Of a DNA stretch of 64,000 nucleotides, positions 8,521 to 17,287 are shown piece by piece. Positions within the stretch are counted from its first letter, which is position 1, and each line of letters begins with the position of its first letter. The notes beneath the pieces are model-generated. The model was not told the origin of the DNA and made no database searches. It saw nothing but the letters and a program-made list of their open reading frames with translations. Location of the stretch: assembly GCF_963677075.1 (NCBI RefSeq), contig NZ_OY781873.1, positions 2,381,715 through 2,445,714 on the forward strand, in the 5' to 3' direction. Origin of the DNA: an uncultured Sphaerochaeta sp. (lineage in GTDB: Bacteria > Spirochaetota > Spirochaetia > Sphaerochaetales > Sphaerochaetaceae). A program made the position numbers and the translations under genes.

Positions 8521-9465
8521 ATGAATCCCTATCTGAAAGAGTACGAATGGTCACATATTGCAGCCATGCTCAAGAACAACAAGGCAACTCCCAAAAGCGA
8601 AGAGAAAGGCTTCACCGGAAATTTGGTTGTCATCACAGGAGCTACCTCAGGCATCGGGTACGAGACAGCCAGGCTTTTCGCTTCCCACGGGGCCTCTCTT
8701 CTGTTAATCAACCGAAACAAGGCGAAGTCAGAACAGCTGAAACAAGAAATAGAGCATGAGTTCAAGGTACCCTGTACTTACTTTATTGCAGACTTCTCGC
8801 ATCTTGATCAGATACATGCTGCCGCTACCATGCTGGCAGGACTAGCACAAGATATCGCAGTGCTTATTCATAACGCCGGGGTATACAATACCAAAAAGCA
8901 GTTTACTGCCGATGGCTTGGAGGAGGTCTTCCAGGTCAACTATCTTGCTTCCTTCATCATTACCTACCTGTTGATGGAAAAACTCAAACGACATGAACGT
9001 GCAAGAATTTTGTATGTCAATTCTGAGGGGCACAGGTTCGCACTCTCAGGATTGCATCTCGATGATCTAGACTGGAAGAGGCACCACTATAGTGGACTGA
9101 AGAGTTATGGCTCAGCAAAAACTGCACAGCTGCTCTCTCTTTTCCCCTTTACCGAATACTTCAAGGATAGTGGAGTTACGATCAATGCGATGCACCCTGG
9201 TGATGTAAGGACCAATATGGGTGAAAATAACGGGAAGCTCTATAAATGGTTCAAGCATCACCTGATCAATCCTTCAGCCAGAACCCCCCAGCTGTCAGCC
9301 CAGGCGTTGTACTACCTGGGAGTCTCTGCTGATGTGGAGGGAATTACAGGAAAGTTCTTCAACTTCACAACTGAAGAAATTCCCGCACCTCATGCACTCG
9401 ACCGAGAGATGGCTGCAAAGCTCTGGCAGAAAAGCCTCACATTCTTACCAAACAATGAGCATTAG
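8521..9465 (+). CDS. Short-chain dehydrogenase/reductase (retinol dehydrogenase-like)
   Basis: A 314-residue NAD(P)-dependent SDR. The cofactor motif TGATSGIG is at about residues 40-47, the NNAG-equivalent is HNAG near 120, and the active-site YGSAK (Tyr and Lys) is near 197. The sequence after the active site, INAMHPGDVRTNMG, matches the retinol-dehydrogenase/WW-oxidoreductase branch. An extra N-terminal segment of about 30 residues precedes the Rossmann fold. AAGAGGT precedes the ATG. It is the second gene of a two-gene unit with the NTF2-like protein. The physiological alcohol or ketone substrate cannot be read from the sequence. Confidence 0.85.
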   Translation: MNPYLKEYEWSHIAAMLKNNKATPKSEEKGFTGNLVVITGATSGIGYETARLFASHGASLLLINRNKAKSEQLKQEIEHEFKVPCTYFIADFSHLDQIHAAATMLAGLAQDIAVLIHNAGVYNTKKQFTADGLEEVFQVNYLASFIITYLLMEKLKRHERARILYVNSEGHRFALSGLHLDDLDWKRHHYSGLKSYGSAKTAQLLSLFPFTEYFKDSGVTINAMHPGDVRTNMGENNGKLYKWFKHHLINPSARTPQLSAQALYYLGVSADVEGITGKFFNFTTEEIPAPHALDREMAAKLWQKSLTFLPNNEH

Positions 9466-9506
9466 ACATCACTGAAGGTAAGTTTTCTTGTCTCTAAATT
9501 GCATTA

Positions 9507-9522
9507 TTGTAAACGTTTACAA
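9507..9522. promoter_or_regulatory. LacI-family operator, perfect 16-bp palindrome
   Basis: TTGTAAACGTTTACAA is a perfect inverted repeat with the central CG typical of LacI/GalR operators. It lies immediately upstream of the -35 hexamer at 9530 that serves the sugar ABC operon. The LacI-type regulator encoded at the end of the same locus is the natural candidate to bind it. Confidence 0.75.
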
Positions 9523-9529
9523 ATTTTCC

Positions 9530-9559
9530 TTGACAGATAGGAATTGACGTGCAAATAAT
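9530..9559 (+). promoter_or_regulatory. Promoter of the sugar ABC transporter operon
   Basis: A consensus TTGACA at 9530-9535 is followed after 18 bp by AATAAT at 9554-9559. The GTG start is at 9583 with AGGAG at 9571-9575. The operator ends 7 bp before the -35 element, a position suited to blocking polymerase access or to activation at a distance. Confidence 0.6.
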
Positions 9560-9582
9560 ACAAATGTACAAGGAGATGCGGA

Positions 9583-11079
9583 GTGAGTAACGTAATCCTG
9601 TCCATGAAAGCGATTGATAAGCGATTCGCCGGTGTACATGCACTCAAGGGTGTAGATTTCGATCTGTATGAAGGTGAAATTCATGCAATCGTCGGTGAAA
9701 ACGGGGCTGGCAAATCAACATTGATGAAAGCCCTCACTGGCATATTTCCAAAAGACTCAGGTGAAATCCATTACATGGGTAAGCTGTTTAATCCACAGGG
9801 CCCTAAGGAAGCATTGGATGCAGGTATTGCAATCGTGCACCAAGAGCTGAATATGATGGAGCATCTCACTGTAGCACAAAATCTCTATATTGGGCGTGAG
9901 GCTACCAAACACCATGGCTTGTTTTTGGATGAGAAAGCACAAAACAAGAGAGCCAGGGATTTGTTTGCTCATCTGAATATGTCCATAGACCCAGAAGAAA
10001 AGGTACGGGACCTTACCGTTGGCAAGCAACAGATGGTTGAGATTGCAAAGGCTGTTTCCCATAATCTCAAGATTCTTATCTTTGACGAACCTACTGCTGC
10101 CTTGACCGACAGAGAGATCAAGGACCTGTTTACCATCATGAAAGATTTGGCAAAAAAAGGCGTTGGTATGATCTACATCAGCCACCGTCTTGATGAAATC
10201 GGCATTATAACCGACCGAGTTACCGTCCTCAGGGATGGAGAATATGTGGGTACCAAGCTAACCAAGGAGTTAAGCAAGGATGAGATGATCAACATGATGG
10301 TTGGACGGGTTATCTATGAACAGCCTAAAGCAAAAAGCAATGTTCCCGATAATGCACCAATTATCTTGAAGGTTGAGAATCTTAATGCGGGCAAACTTGT
10401 ACAGAACATCTCATTCGAGTTGCATAAGGGAGAGATCCTCGGATTTTCTGGACTCATGGGTGCGGGCAGGACTGAGACGATGCGTGCTCTCTTCGGTGCA
10501 GATAAAGCCTCTGGTTCAATCTATATTAATGGAAAGAAGACACTCATTGAAAGTCCGGAAGATGCCGTGCTCAATGGCATTGGATACCTATCAGAAGACC
10601 GAAAACGGTTTGGCCTGGCGATCAAGCTCTCTGTCGAATCCAATGCCATCATGGCTTCGTACGAAGACCTCTGCCCCAACCTCTTCCTTCCTCGTTCCAA
10701 ATTACATCAGATTGCTGCAGAGAATGTAGAGAAACTCAATGTAAAGACACCCTCACTGGACCAGCTCGTACAAAATCTTTCTGGGGGCAACCAGCAGAAA
10801 GTGGTTATCGCAAAGTGGCTGATCAAGAACTGTTCCATCCTCATTTTCGATGAACCAACAAGGGGGATTGATGTAGGAGCAAAGAGTGAGATTTATCACC
10901 TGATGAATGAACTCGTCAAGGAAGGAAAGTCCATCATTATGATCAGCAGTGAACTGAATGAGATTCTGAGAATGAGTGACCGAATTGCAGTAATGTGTGA
11001 AGGAAAACTCACTGGGTTCCTTCCAATAGAAGAGGCAACCCAAGAAAAGATCATGGAATTGGCTACACAACATGGATAG
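9583..11079 (+). CDS. Sugar ABC transporter ATP-binding protein (MglA/RbsA type)
   Basis: A double ATPase of 498 residues, typical of carbohydrate uptake transporters of the second class. The first half has Walker A GENGAGKST and Walker B ILIFDEPTAAL, with a divergent signature DLTVGKQQMVEI. The second half has a degenerate P-loop region GLMGAGRTETM, the signature NLSGGNQQKVVIAKWL and Walker B ILIFDEPTRGID. Asymmetry of this kind is normal for the family. Translation begins at a GTG with a good AGGAG at 9571-9575; no ATG nearby would fit. It is the first gene of the operon with permease and binding protein. The sugar is not identified. Confidence 0.93.
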   Translation: MSNVILSMKAIDKRFAGVHALKGVDFDLYEGEIHAIVGENGAGKSTLMKALTGIFPKDSGEIHYMGKLFNPQGPKEALDAGIAIVHQELNMMEHLTVAQNLYIGREATKHHGLFLDEKAQNKRARDLFAHLNMSIDPEEKVRDLTVGKQQMVEIAKAVSHNLKILIFDEPTAALTDREIKDLFTIMKDLAKKGVGMIYISHRLDEIGIITDRVTVLRDGEYVGTKLTKELSKDEMINMMVGRVIYEQPKAKSNVPDNAPIILKVENLNAGKLVQNISFELHKGEILGFSGLMGAGRTETMRALFGADKASGSIYINGKKTLIESPEDAVLNGIGYLSEDRKRFGLAIKLSVESNAIMASYEDLCPNLFLPRSKLHQIAAENVEKLNVKTPSLDQLVQNLSGGNQQKVVIAKWLIKNCSILIFDEPTRGIDVGAKSEIYHLMNELVKEGKSIIMISSELNEILRMSDRIAVMCEGKLTGFLPIEEATQEKIMELATQHG

Positions 11080-11091
11080 GAGTAACCCTAG

Positions 11092-12312
11092 ATGAAAACG
11101 AAGGATTTGGTTGAGTTGAAAAAAAAGAAAGGATTGAATCTCCAAAAGTTGCTTGCACCACTGGCTCTCGTTATCATCTACGCATTCTTTGCGCTCTTTG
11201 GCAGGAACTTCTTCTCCTATACGACATTGGTAAACATCCTTGACTCTTCCTATTATATTGGGTTTCTGGCCATCGGGGTTACCTTTGTCATCATTACCGG
11301 TGGAATTGATCTCTCTTGTGGTACAGTGATGATGGCAGCGACAATCATCGGCGGAACAGCATACAAGACATGGGGATGGCCAATGTGGATTTCATTGATC
11401 CTCATCATTGTGGTTGCAACATCCTTTGGTCTTTTCAATGGCATCATGGTAAGCCGACTGAAGTTGCCACCTTTCATCGCAACCCTCGGTACCATGATGA
11501 TCAGCTTAGGTACCGGATCCATTGTATCGAATGTGCGCAGTGCTACCTTCCCGGCTCGTGGGGCAGAAGATAGCTGGTTCAAGGGAATATTCAAGTTTAT
11601 TGCGGAGGATAATACCTCCTACCCCACCGGTGCCATCGTACTCTTCGGTACAGCATTCATTGCTTATATCATTCTTACCAGAACAAAGATGGGGCGATAT
11701 ATTTTCGCAGTTGGATCAAACAAGGAAGCAGCACGTCTTAGCGGTATTGATGTCGCAAAATGGGAAATGATGGCCTATGTGATCAGCGGTTTCCTTGCCG
11801 GTATCGGCGGTATTGCCTTTGCTGCAGTCTACACCACCGTTATGCCTGCCCAAGGCCAGGGTTTTGAATTGTATGCTATAGCAGGAACCGTTATCGGGGG
11901 AACCAGTCTTAGCGGAGGGGCTGGTTCAGTCTTCGGGACAATGATTGGTGTGTATATCATGAGTGTATTACGCGCTGGATTGCCATCGATGGATCTACAG
12001 TCACAATACCAGACGTTCTTTACTGGTGTAGTTGTTCTGGGCGCTGTCATGCTCGATATCTATCGAACGAAAAAATCTTCTGAGGTTCGCATTCTCTCCG
12101 AGTCTGACAGGTACAAGGAGGAAATGCTGCTGAAGATCTCTCAACTGAAGGCAGAAATGTCCTCTGCTGATCCTGCAACCAAACCAGAGATAGAGAAGAA
12201 ACTTGCCGAGCTTCGTCTGGAAATGCGTTCTCGATATCGTGCGCTGAGACGGGAAGAGAAGGCACAGAGAGCTGAGCTACGCAAAAAGGAGAAAGAGTTC
12301 GTAAAGAGATAA
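11092..12312 (+). CDS. Sugar ABC transporter permease (MglC/RbsC type) with charged coiled-coil tail
   Basis: A 406-residue inner-membrane permease, about 70 longer than typical MglC or RbsC. Residues 20-330 carry the family's membrane segments and the conserved GVTFVIITGGIDLSCG, GIDVAKWEMMAYVISG and AGTVIGGTSLSGGAGS segments. After the last helix (GAVMLDIYRTKK) the protein continues for about 75 residues of almost purely Glu, Lys, Arg, Leu and Ala sequence, predicted to be a cytoplasmic coiled coil. Such a tail is unusual for this family. The start is 12 bp after the ATPase stop, preceded by a weak GGAG. Confidence 0.9.
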   Translation: MKTKDLVELKKKKGLNLQKLLAPLALVIIYAFFALFGRNFFSYTTLVNILDSSYYIGFLAIGVTFVIITGGIDLSCGTVMMAATIIGGTAYKTWGWPMWISLILIIVVATSFGLFNGIMVSRLKLPPFIATLGTMMISLGTGSIVSNVRSATFPARGAEDSWFKGIFKFIAEDNTSYPTGAIVLFGTAFIAYIILTRTKMGRYIFAVGSNKEAARLSGIDVAKWEMMAYVISGFLAGIGGIAFAAVYTTVMPAQGQGFELYAIAGTVIGGTSLSGGAGSVFGTMIGVYIMSVLRAGLPSMDLQSQYQTFFTGVVVLGAVMLDIYRTKKSSEVRILSESDRYKEEMLLKISQLKAEMSSADPATKPEIEKKLAELRLEMRSRYRALRREEKAQRAELRKKEKEFVKR

Positions 12313-12327
12313 CGGAATACATCCGTT
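12311..12327 (+). other. Intercistronic hairpin between permease and binding-protein genes
   Basis: AACGGA and TCCGTT (12311-12316 and 12322-12327) form a six-base-pair stem with a five-base loop, overlapping the permease stop codon. It sits before the separate ribosome binding site of the binding protein. It may mark an RNA processing or stability boundary, since binding proteins usually need higher expression. The role is inferred. Confidence 0.35.
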
Positions 12328-12378
12328 GTATATAGCAAATCCGGGTTATTGGATCCGGTAGAAAACAGGAGGATTAGT

Positions 12379-13470
12379 ATGAAGAAGACCTTAGTCGTTC
12401 TAATGGTTCTAGTGTTGCTTACTTCCACTGTTCTGTTTGCGGAAGGAGTAAAGGAGCAAAAGCCTTATATCGCTGTTGTTTCAAAAGGAGAACAACACGA
12501 CTTCTGGCAGCAAGTGAAACTGGGAGCCAATGCGGCAGCAGCAGATTATGGGGTTGATATTACCTTTGAAGGCCCTCCTTCAGAAAGTGATGTACAAATC
12601 CAGGTTGAGATGCTCAATAATGCAATGGCAAAGAACCCTGTGGCAATTGCCTTGGCGGCATTGAATACCAGCAGTGTACTTGACCAGCTCCAGCAGGCCA
12701 AGAACCAAGGTATTCCTGTCATCGGATTTGACTCTGGTGTACCGGAAGCTCCAGCAGGATCAATTTGGGCAAATGCATCAACCAACAACTATGCCGCAGC
12801 AGGGATGGCTGCCGAGAAGATGTTTGATGTGATCAAAGGCAAAATTGAAGCTGCTTCAATCGCCAAGCCCGTCAAGATTGTCGTCATGAATCAGGACGCT
12901 TCAGGTGAATCGCTGCTTAGCCGTGGAAAGGGCTTCAGAGACACCATGATCAAGTTGATTGACGAGAACACTTCACTTAGCAAGAGTGATATTGCAGTAA
13001 TTGGAAACACTGCATACATTGCTGCAGACAGCCCAACCAAGGGAAGAAAAGTCTTTATTGAGATGATCGTCCCCGCTTCTGCCGCCATGACTGATGCAAC
13101 CAATGCAGCACAGGCAATGCTGAACAAGGTGACCAGTGACAATGTTCTGGGAATCTTCTGTTCCAATGAAGCAACGGTCAAGGGTCTTCTTGCTGCAACC
13201 AACGATGGAGCAACCTTGAAGAGCAATTCCGCATTCAAGGATGTGGTGGTTATCGGGTATGATGCAGGCGCTGCACAGAAGAATGCGGTTCGCCAGCAAT
13301 ACTTCCTCGGTTCCATTACCCAAGACCCCTACCAGATTGGATACAAAGCAGTCGAACTGGCATACAAAGCCTACAAGGGTGAACCTGTTGCTGATGTCGA
13401 CACCGGTGCAAAGTTCTACAACTATCAGAACATGGATGATGCAGACATCAAGGGTTTGATCTACGATTGA
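12379..13470 (+). CDS. Sugar ABC transporter substrate-binding protein
   Basis: A periplasmic binding protein of the ribose/galactose type (Peripla_BP_4), 363 residues. Signal peptide: residues 1-22 (VLVLLTSTVLFAEG), then a short linker. The fold starts at YIAVVSKGEQHDFWQQVKLG, and the hinge segments GIPVIGFDSG and VVIGYDAGAAQKNAV are typical. AGGAGG at 12367-12372 fixes the ATG at 12379, although the frame is open from a TTG at 12349. It is the third gene of the operon and is followed by a terminator hairpin. The ligand is probably a monosaccharide; it cannot be named from the sequence. Confidence 0.92.
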   Translation: MKKTLVVLMVLVLLTSTVLFAEGVKEQKPYIAVVSKGEQHDFWQQVKLGANAAAADYGVDITFEGPPSESDVQIQVEMLNNAMAKNPVAIALAALNTSSVLDQLQQAKNQGIPVIGFDSGVPEAPAGSIWANASTNNYAAAGMAAEKMFDVIKGKIEAASIAKPVKIVVMNQDASGESLLSRGKGFRDTMIKLIDENTSLSKSDIAVIGNTAYIAADSPTKGRKVFIEMIVPASAAMTDATNAAQAMLNKVTSDNVLGIFCSNEATVKGLLAATNDGATLKSNSAFKDVVVIGYDAGAAQKNAVRQQYFLGSITQDPYQIGYKAVELAYKAYKGEPVADVDTGAKFYNYQNMDDADIKGLIYD

Positions 13471-13507
13471 TGAACCGTTGAACAGAGATTGCATCTCATA
13501 AGTTTGG

Positions 13508-13543
13508 GGGGTCACCGGCATTTGTACCGGCTGACCCCTTTTT
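13508..13543 (+). terminator. Intrinsic terminator between the ABC operon and lacI gene
   Basis: GGGGTCA at 13508-13514 pairs with TGACCCC at 13532-13538, extended by CCGG/CCGG with a one-base bulge, and is followed by five T residues. It would end most transcripts after the binding protein gene, with readthrough into the regulator gene whose ribosome binding site begins a few bases later. Confidence 0.8.
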
Positions 13544-13557
13544 CTGAGGAGACCAAC

Positions 13558-14616
13558 ATGGCATCCCCTACCATCAAAGATGTTGCAAGAGCAGCGAATG
13601 TGTCTATTGCTACAGTTTCTCGTGTCCTCAACCATGGGGATTCTGTGAACATACACACACAAAAAAAAGTATTGGACGCCATGGATACGCTTGGCTACAA
13701 CCGTAATGAGGTGGCACGTTCCCTCAAGTTTCGGCATACCAAGACGATCGGTATTATCGCTCCAGAACTCTCCAACATCTTTTTCATGGAAGTTGTCGAG
13801 GCAATGGAACGCTGCCTGGCTCCGCACGGATATTCATTGATCATCACCTCTTCCAACGATTCAGTGGAAGAGGAGAAGCGAAAGCTCCAGATATTCATTG
13901 AACGTAATGTGGATGGGATTGTGGTGATGCCGGCAGGGGCAGATGGCCGGCACTTCCTGGCAAATGCACTGTCAAGAATCCCTTTGGTCATGGTCGACCG
14001 ATGTATCGATGGACTTAAGGTTGATTTTGTGGAAACCGACAGCCGATATGGGGTTCGTCAGATGATCAAGGCGCTCAAGCATGAAGGATATAAGCGAATC
14101 GGGTATATCGGTGGAGACCTCAGTATCCATACGGCACATGAACGATTGTACGCATATCTGGAGGCAATGAAGGAGCAGGGGCTTACAGTCGAAAATCGAT
14201 TCGTCTATCATCAGGATGCAATGACCCAGGCCTCTGGGCGGTATCTCCTCAGGCAAGCACTTCTTGAAGTAGATTATCCAGAAGCCTTTTTCATTGCCAA
14301 TGATTCCCTGCATCTAGGGGCAACCATCCAAGCATTAGAAATGCTCTCCCCTCATCAGCTGGGGCAACTGGTTTTTGCAAGTTTTGACTATCTCAGCTAT
14401 GCTCCACTGCTCAAGCTCTGTCATTATGCAGTTGCACAACCTTGTGAAAAGATTGGGAGAGAAGTCTCCACCCTTCTTCTAAAACGGCTGGGGGGCAGTT
14501 GGGAAGACTTTCCCGAGCATGTAAAGCTTCGTCCTGAAATAAAGGTGATTCGGGCAAATGGGGGAATCCCCTACCCTATGACAGAGAGAGAATCAGACAC
14601 CTGTCCTATTGCATAG
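13558..14616 (+). CDS. LacI family transcriptional regulator
   Basis: A 352-residue repressor. The N-terminal HTH is canonical: TIKDVARAANVSIATVSRVL at residues 4-23, followed by the hinge helix region near RNEVARSLKFRHTKTIGII. Residues 60-335 form the periplasmic-binding-protein-like effector domain. The frame is open from 13489, but GAGGAG at 13546-13551 and the HTH position fix the start at 13558. It lies directly after the sugar ABC genes and the terminator. The perfect TTGTAAACGTTTACAA operator upstream of that operon is its likely target, with the transported sugar as inducer; this is inference. Confidence 0.92.
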   Translation: MASPTIKDVARAANVSIATVSRVLNHGDSVNIHTQKKVLDAMDTLGYNRNEVARSLKFRHTKTIGIIAPELSNIFFMEVVEAMERCLAPHGYSLIITSSNDSVEEEKRKLQIFIERNVDGIVVMPAGADGRHFLANALSRIPLVMVDRCIDGLKVDFVETDSRYGVRQMIKALKHEGYKRIGYIGGDLSIHTAHERLYAYLEAMKEQGLTVENRFVYHQDAMTQASGRYLLRQALLEVDYPEAFFIANDSLHLGATIQALEMLSPHQLGQLVFASFDYLSYAPLLKLCHYAVAQPCEKIGREVSTLLLKRLGGSWEDFPEHVKLRPEIKVIRANGGIPYPMTERESDTCPIA

Positions 14617-14740
14617 CTTGAACTATTCCCGATAGAATTCGTTGCTCACTTTTGTCAGATCTTTAATGTTAGTCAAGCGATAACGCATGGATGTATGATG
14701 AAGATACTATTGTATCTGTTTGTTTTAGGGAGGGCCGGTG

Positions 14741-15859
14741 ATGAACTATCTGATTCAGTTCCAGATCAACATATTTGCCTTCGCTATCTTGGTAATCCTC
14801 TATCTATTCATGCAGAAATCAAGGATCAAGACATTCAGTAAACATCTCCTCAATTGGTCCCTGCTCACTACCAGTATTGCCATTATCGATGAACCTCTGA
14901 CATGGATAATTGATGGCGAGCAATTCCTTGGTGCATTTCTCCTTGAATACTCCACCAACTTCCTGCTTTACCTCATTGGTCCTGTCATCGGGGGACTGCT
15001 CATGTCCTATGTGGATTTCAGGATGTTTCATGACAGGAAGAGAGTCCAAAAGAGATGGTACTATCAGCATGCAAGCCTGCTTACACTCTTTATACTTATC
15101 ATGAATACCTTCTTGCCTCTCTATTTCTCAGTAAACCCTGAGACCAACAGTTATAGTAGTGAACCTTTCAAGTTCATCCACTACATCTTGCTTGGCTTGC
15201 TGTATGGGTATTTCTTTGTCTTTATCACCATGAATAGAAAGAATATTACCCGCAATGAAACCTTGATCTATCAGTTTTTCTTTTTCATCCCCATAGCAGG
15301 AATGGTACTTCAATTTTTCAATTCCAAGTTGCACTTTTCCTGGACATCAATTGCATTGGCTTTGTTTGTCATCTATGTCTTTCTTGAATCTACACCATCC
15401 GATGAGGATTACCTAACCAAACTCTACAACCGCAGCAGCTATGATGCGTATATGCAGCACCTGTTGCAAAGCAACAAACAGTTCTCACTGATTGTGTTTG
15501 ACCTGAACTACTTCAAGGAGATCAATGACAAATATGGCCATGAAATGGGAGACTATACACTGATCTGCTTTGCCAAGGCACTCAAGAGAGCATTTGCCCA
15601 CAAGGGACTTGCCTTCAGACTTGGAGGGGATGAATTTGCAGCAATATTTGACTCTGGTAATGTTGAAGCTATCATCGAGATGATGAAGGGGCATTTGCAG
15701 CAGAATGACAACCAACTCATCAAGAACCTACGGTTCAGCTACGGGTACCATTCACCCCTGCCTGGGATGACTTCTGATGAGCTAAGCAATATTGCAGACC
15801 ATAAGATGTATGTACAGAAGCAAGAGATGAAAAAGCACGATCCCAGGGGGATGAGATAG
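14741..15859 (+). CDS. Membrane diguanylate cyclase (GGDEF domain)
   Basis: A 372-residue protein. The first 215 residues contain about seven hydrophobic segments forming a membrane sensor of unknown ligand. The GGDEF domain follows from LTKLYNRSSYDAYMQ, with FDLNYFKEINDKYGHEMGD and the intact catalytic motif RLGGDEFAAIF. The RxxD inhibitory site five residues before the motif is absent (HKGLAFR instead), so product inhibition is not expected. GGGAGGG at 14728-14733 supports the ATG at 14741 rather than the GTG at 14738. It is a single gene with no EAL domain, followed by a strong hairpin that overlaps the stop codon. Confidence 0.88.
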   Translation: MNYLIQFQINIFAFAILVILYLFMQKSRIKTFSKHLLNWSLLTTSIAIIDEPLTWIIDGEQFLGAFLLEYSTNFLLYLIGPVIGGLLMSYVDFRMFHDRKRVQKRWYYQHASLLTLFILIMNTFLPLYFSVNPETNSYSSEPFKFIHYILLGLLYGYFFVFITMNRKNITRNETLIYQFFFFIPIAGMVLQFFNSKLHFSWTSIALALFVIYVFLESTPSDEDYLTKLYNRSSYDAYMQHLLQSNKQFSLIVFDLNYFKEINDKYGHEMGDYTLICFAKALKRAFAHKGLAFRLGGDEFAAIFDSGNVEAIIEMMKGHLQQNDNQLIKNLRFSYGYHSPLPGMTSDELSNIADHKMYVQKQEMKKHDPRGMR

Positions 15860-15872
15860 AGAATCCCCCTGG
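15843..15872. terminator. Bidirectional terminator hairpin between converging genes
   Basis: CCAGGGGGAT at 15843-15852 and ATCCCCCTGG at 15863-15872 form a perfect ten-base-pair stem with a ten-base loop that contains the stop codon of the cyclase gene. On the minus strand a run of T residues follows 8 bases later, so it may serve the converging hydrolase gene as well. Confidence 0.65.
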
Positions 15873-15890
15873 TCTCACCTTCACCGAGTA

Positions 15891-17009
15891 TTACAATGTT
15901 TCAGCTGTAGTAAAAATTTCAGCTAATCCTTCAGGTATTTCTTCAGTGAAAACATAGTCCATATAGTTCAGATCATGGTTGTACCCTTCATGGACAGAGA
16001 TGGTTAGGTTCTCTTTTCCCAATTGCTCAAACAATTCCTTGACTTCATAGACGCCCTCTACCCGAGCGTTCTGGTCAAAGGTCCCATGGATGATATGGAT
16101 CGGAATGTCAACAAATGGAAGGATTTCTTGGTTAGTGGGCATCATCTTGTGTGCATCAAACCATTCTGGGGTAAGATATACCCCATAGGAATGCTTTAGG
16201 TACTCTCGATCTCTCTCTTCGATGGCCCGGTATAGCTCATTCCTGGTTGGTTCAAGCATGATGGCAAAATCTTTTTCATCCATGACCCCGCTCTTGTCCT
16301 GGTCCATGTAATCATAGGTAACACCGAAATGTGCTGCAATCCCGTTTCTGTCTTCAACAAATTCTTCGGGTGATACAATCCCATCCTTGTTGTAGTCAAA
16401 GTAGTTGCGGTAGAAGACCATGCTTGACCCACCTGTTTGCTGCCAATCGAGAATACTCATCATATCGTCATACATAAAGCCACAGAGGATAAGTCCGTCA
16501 ACATCCGTCTTCAGTGACACCAAGGGAGCGATCAAGGTACCTTCACTCCATCCCAGGAGGATGACCTTTGCATTCTGTAGCCCTTTGTACTCTCTCAGCT
16601 GATCAACAATTGCAACAACATCATTCACACTTGCATGAGGGGTATAGCTTCTGTAGACAATGTCATCAACTGAAGTAAAGTACGGTGGTTCATCTGAAGG
16701 GGTTACCCCACGGGTATTGTAACTGAAGAATGCTATATCACGTGCATTGAACTCATCGCGGAAGAGATCAAAATAGGTGAACTGTTTTTTCTCATCCAGC
16801 ATTCGCTTGTTATCATAAGTGTTCGGTCCAGAACCATTGACGTACACAACCAGCGTTTCAGCATTCCCATCATCGGGCATGGAGAGGAATCCTTCGATTA
16901 AGTACCCATCACGTGAGGGTATTTGCACAATCCCGGTCTCTGCTTCGCCTACGTACGTGGTGGTACAACTCGAAAGAAGCACAACCAATGAAATAATCAG
17001 AACCAACAT
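15891..17009 (-). CDS. Lipoprotein alpha/beta hydrolase with two inserted EF-hand loops
   Basis: A 372-residue exported hydrolase. A lipobox LLSSC places the lipidated Cys at residue 15. The alpha/beta-hydrolase core shows an oxyanion-region VYVNGSGPNTYDN segment, the nucleophile elbow GWSEG (Ser155), an acid candidate in GTFDQNA near 320 and a His in EGYNHDLNY near 350. Between Ser155 and the acid, in the usual cap position, lie two canonical EF-hand calcium loops: D205-x-N-x-D-G-x-x-S-x-x-E216 and D236-x-D-x-S-G-x-x-D-x-x-D247. The substrate is unknown; calcium-dependent activity is an inference from the loops. It is a single gene, convergent with the diguanylate cyclase gene. Confidence 0.85.
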   Translation of the reverse strand: MLVLIISLVVLLSSCTTTYVGEAETGIVQIPSRDGYLIEGFLSMPDDGNAETLVVYVNGSGPNTYDNKRMLDEKKQFTYFDLFRDEFNARDIAFFSYNTRGVTPSDEPPYFTSVDDIVYRSYTPHASVNDVVAIVDQLREYKGLQNAKVILLGWSEGTLIAPLVSLKTDVDGLILCGFMYDDMMSILDWQQTGGSSMVFYRNYFDYNKDGIVSPEEFVEDRNGIAAHFGVTYDYMDQDKSGVMDEKDFAIMLEPTRNELYRAIEERDREYLKHSYGVYLTPEWFDAHKMMPTNQEILPFVDIPIHIIHGTFDQNARVEGVYEVKELFEQLGKENLTISVHEGYNHDLNYMDYVFTEEIPEGLAEIFTTAETL

Positions 17010-17287
17010 GTTTTATCTCCCAGAACATAGTATTGTATCTATTTGTATCGTATCAGGGTAGGAAAATATACTGTATGGAGTATGCAAAAAGAAATAAATA
17101 TCTTTTACTGTTTTGGTAAATTCCCCCTTTCAGTTGGTCGATTTTACCATTCAGGGGTAGTCACCATGTGATGTGCAGGTTCTTTTCGTTCTATTTTCCA
17201 TGGTTTCTTGCTTTGGCACGGTTGTTGCAAAGTACAAGCAGGAGTTCGTGAAGACCTCCAAAATTCTATGGAGAGATAAGCATTATT

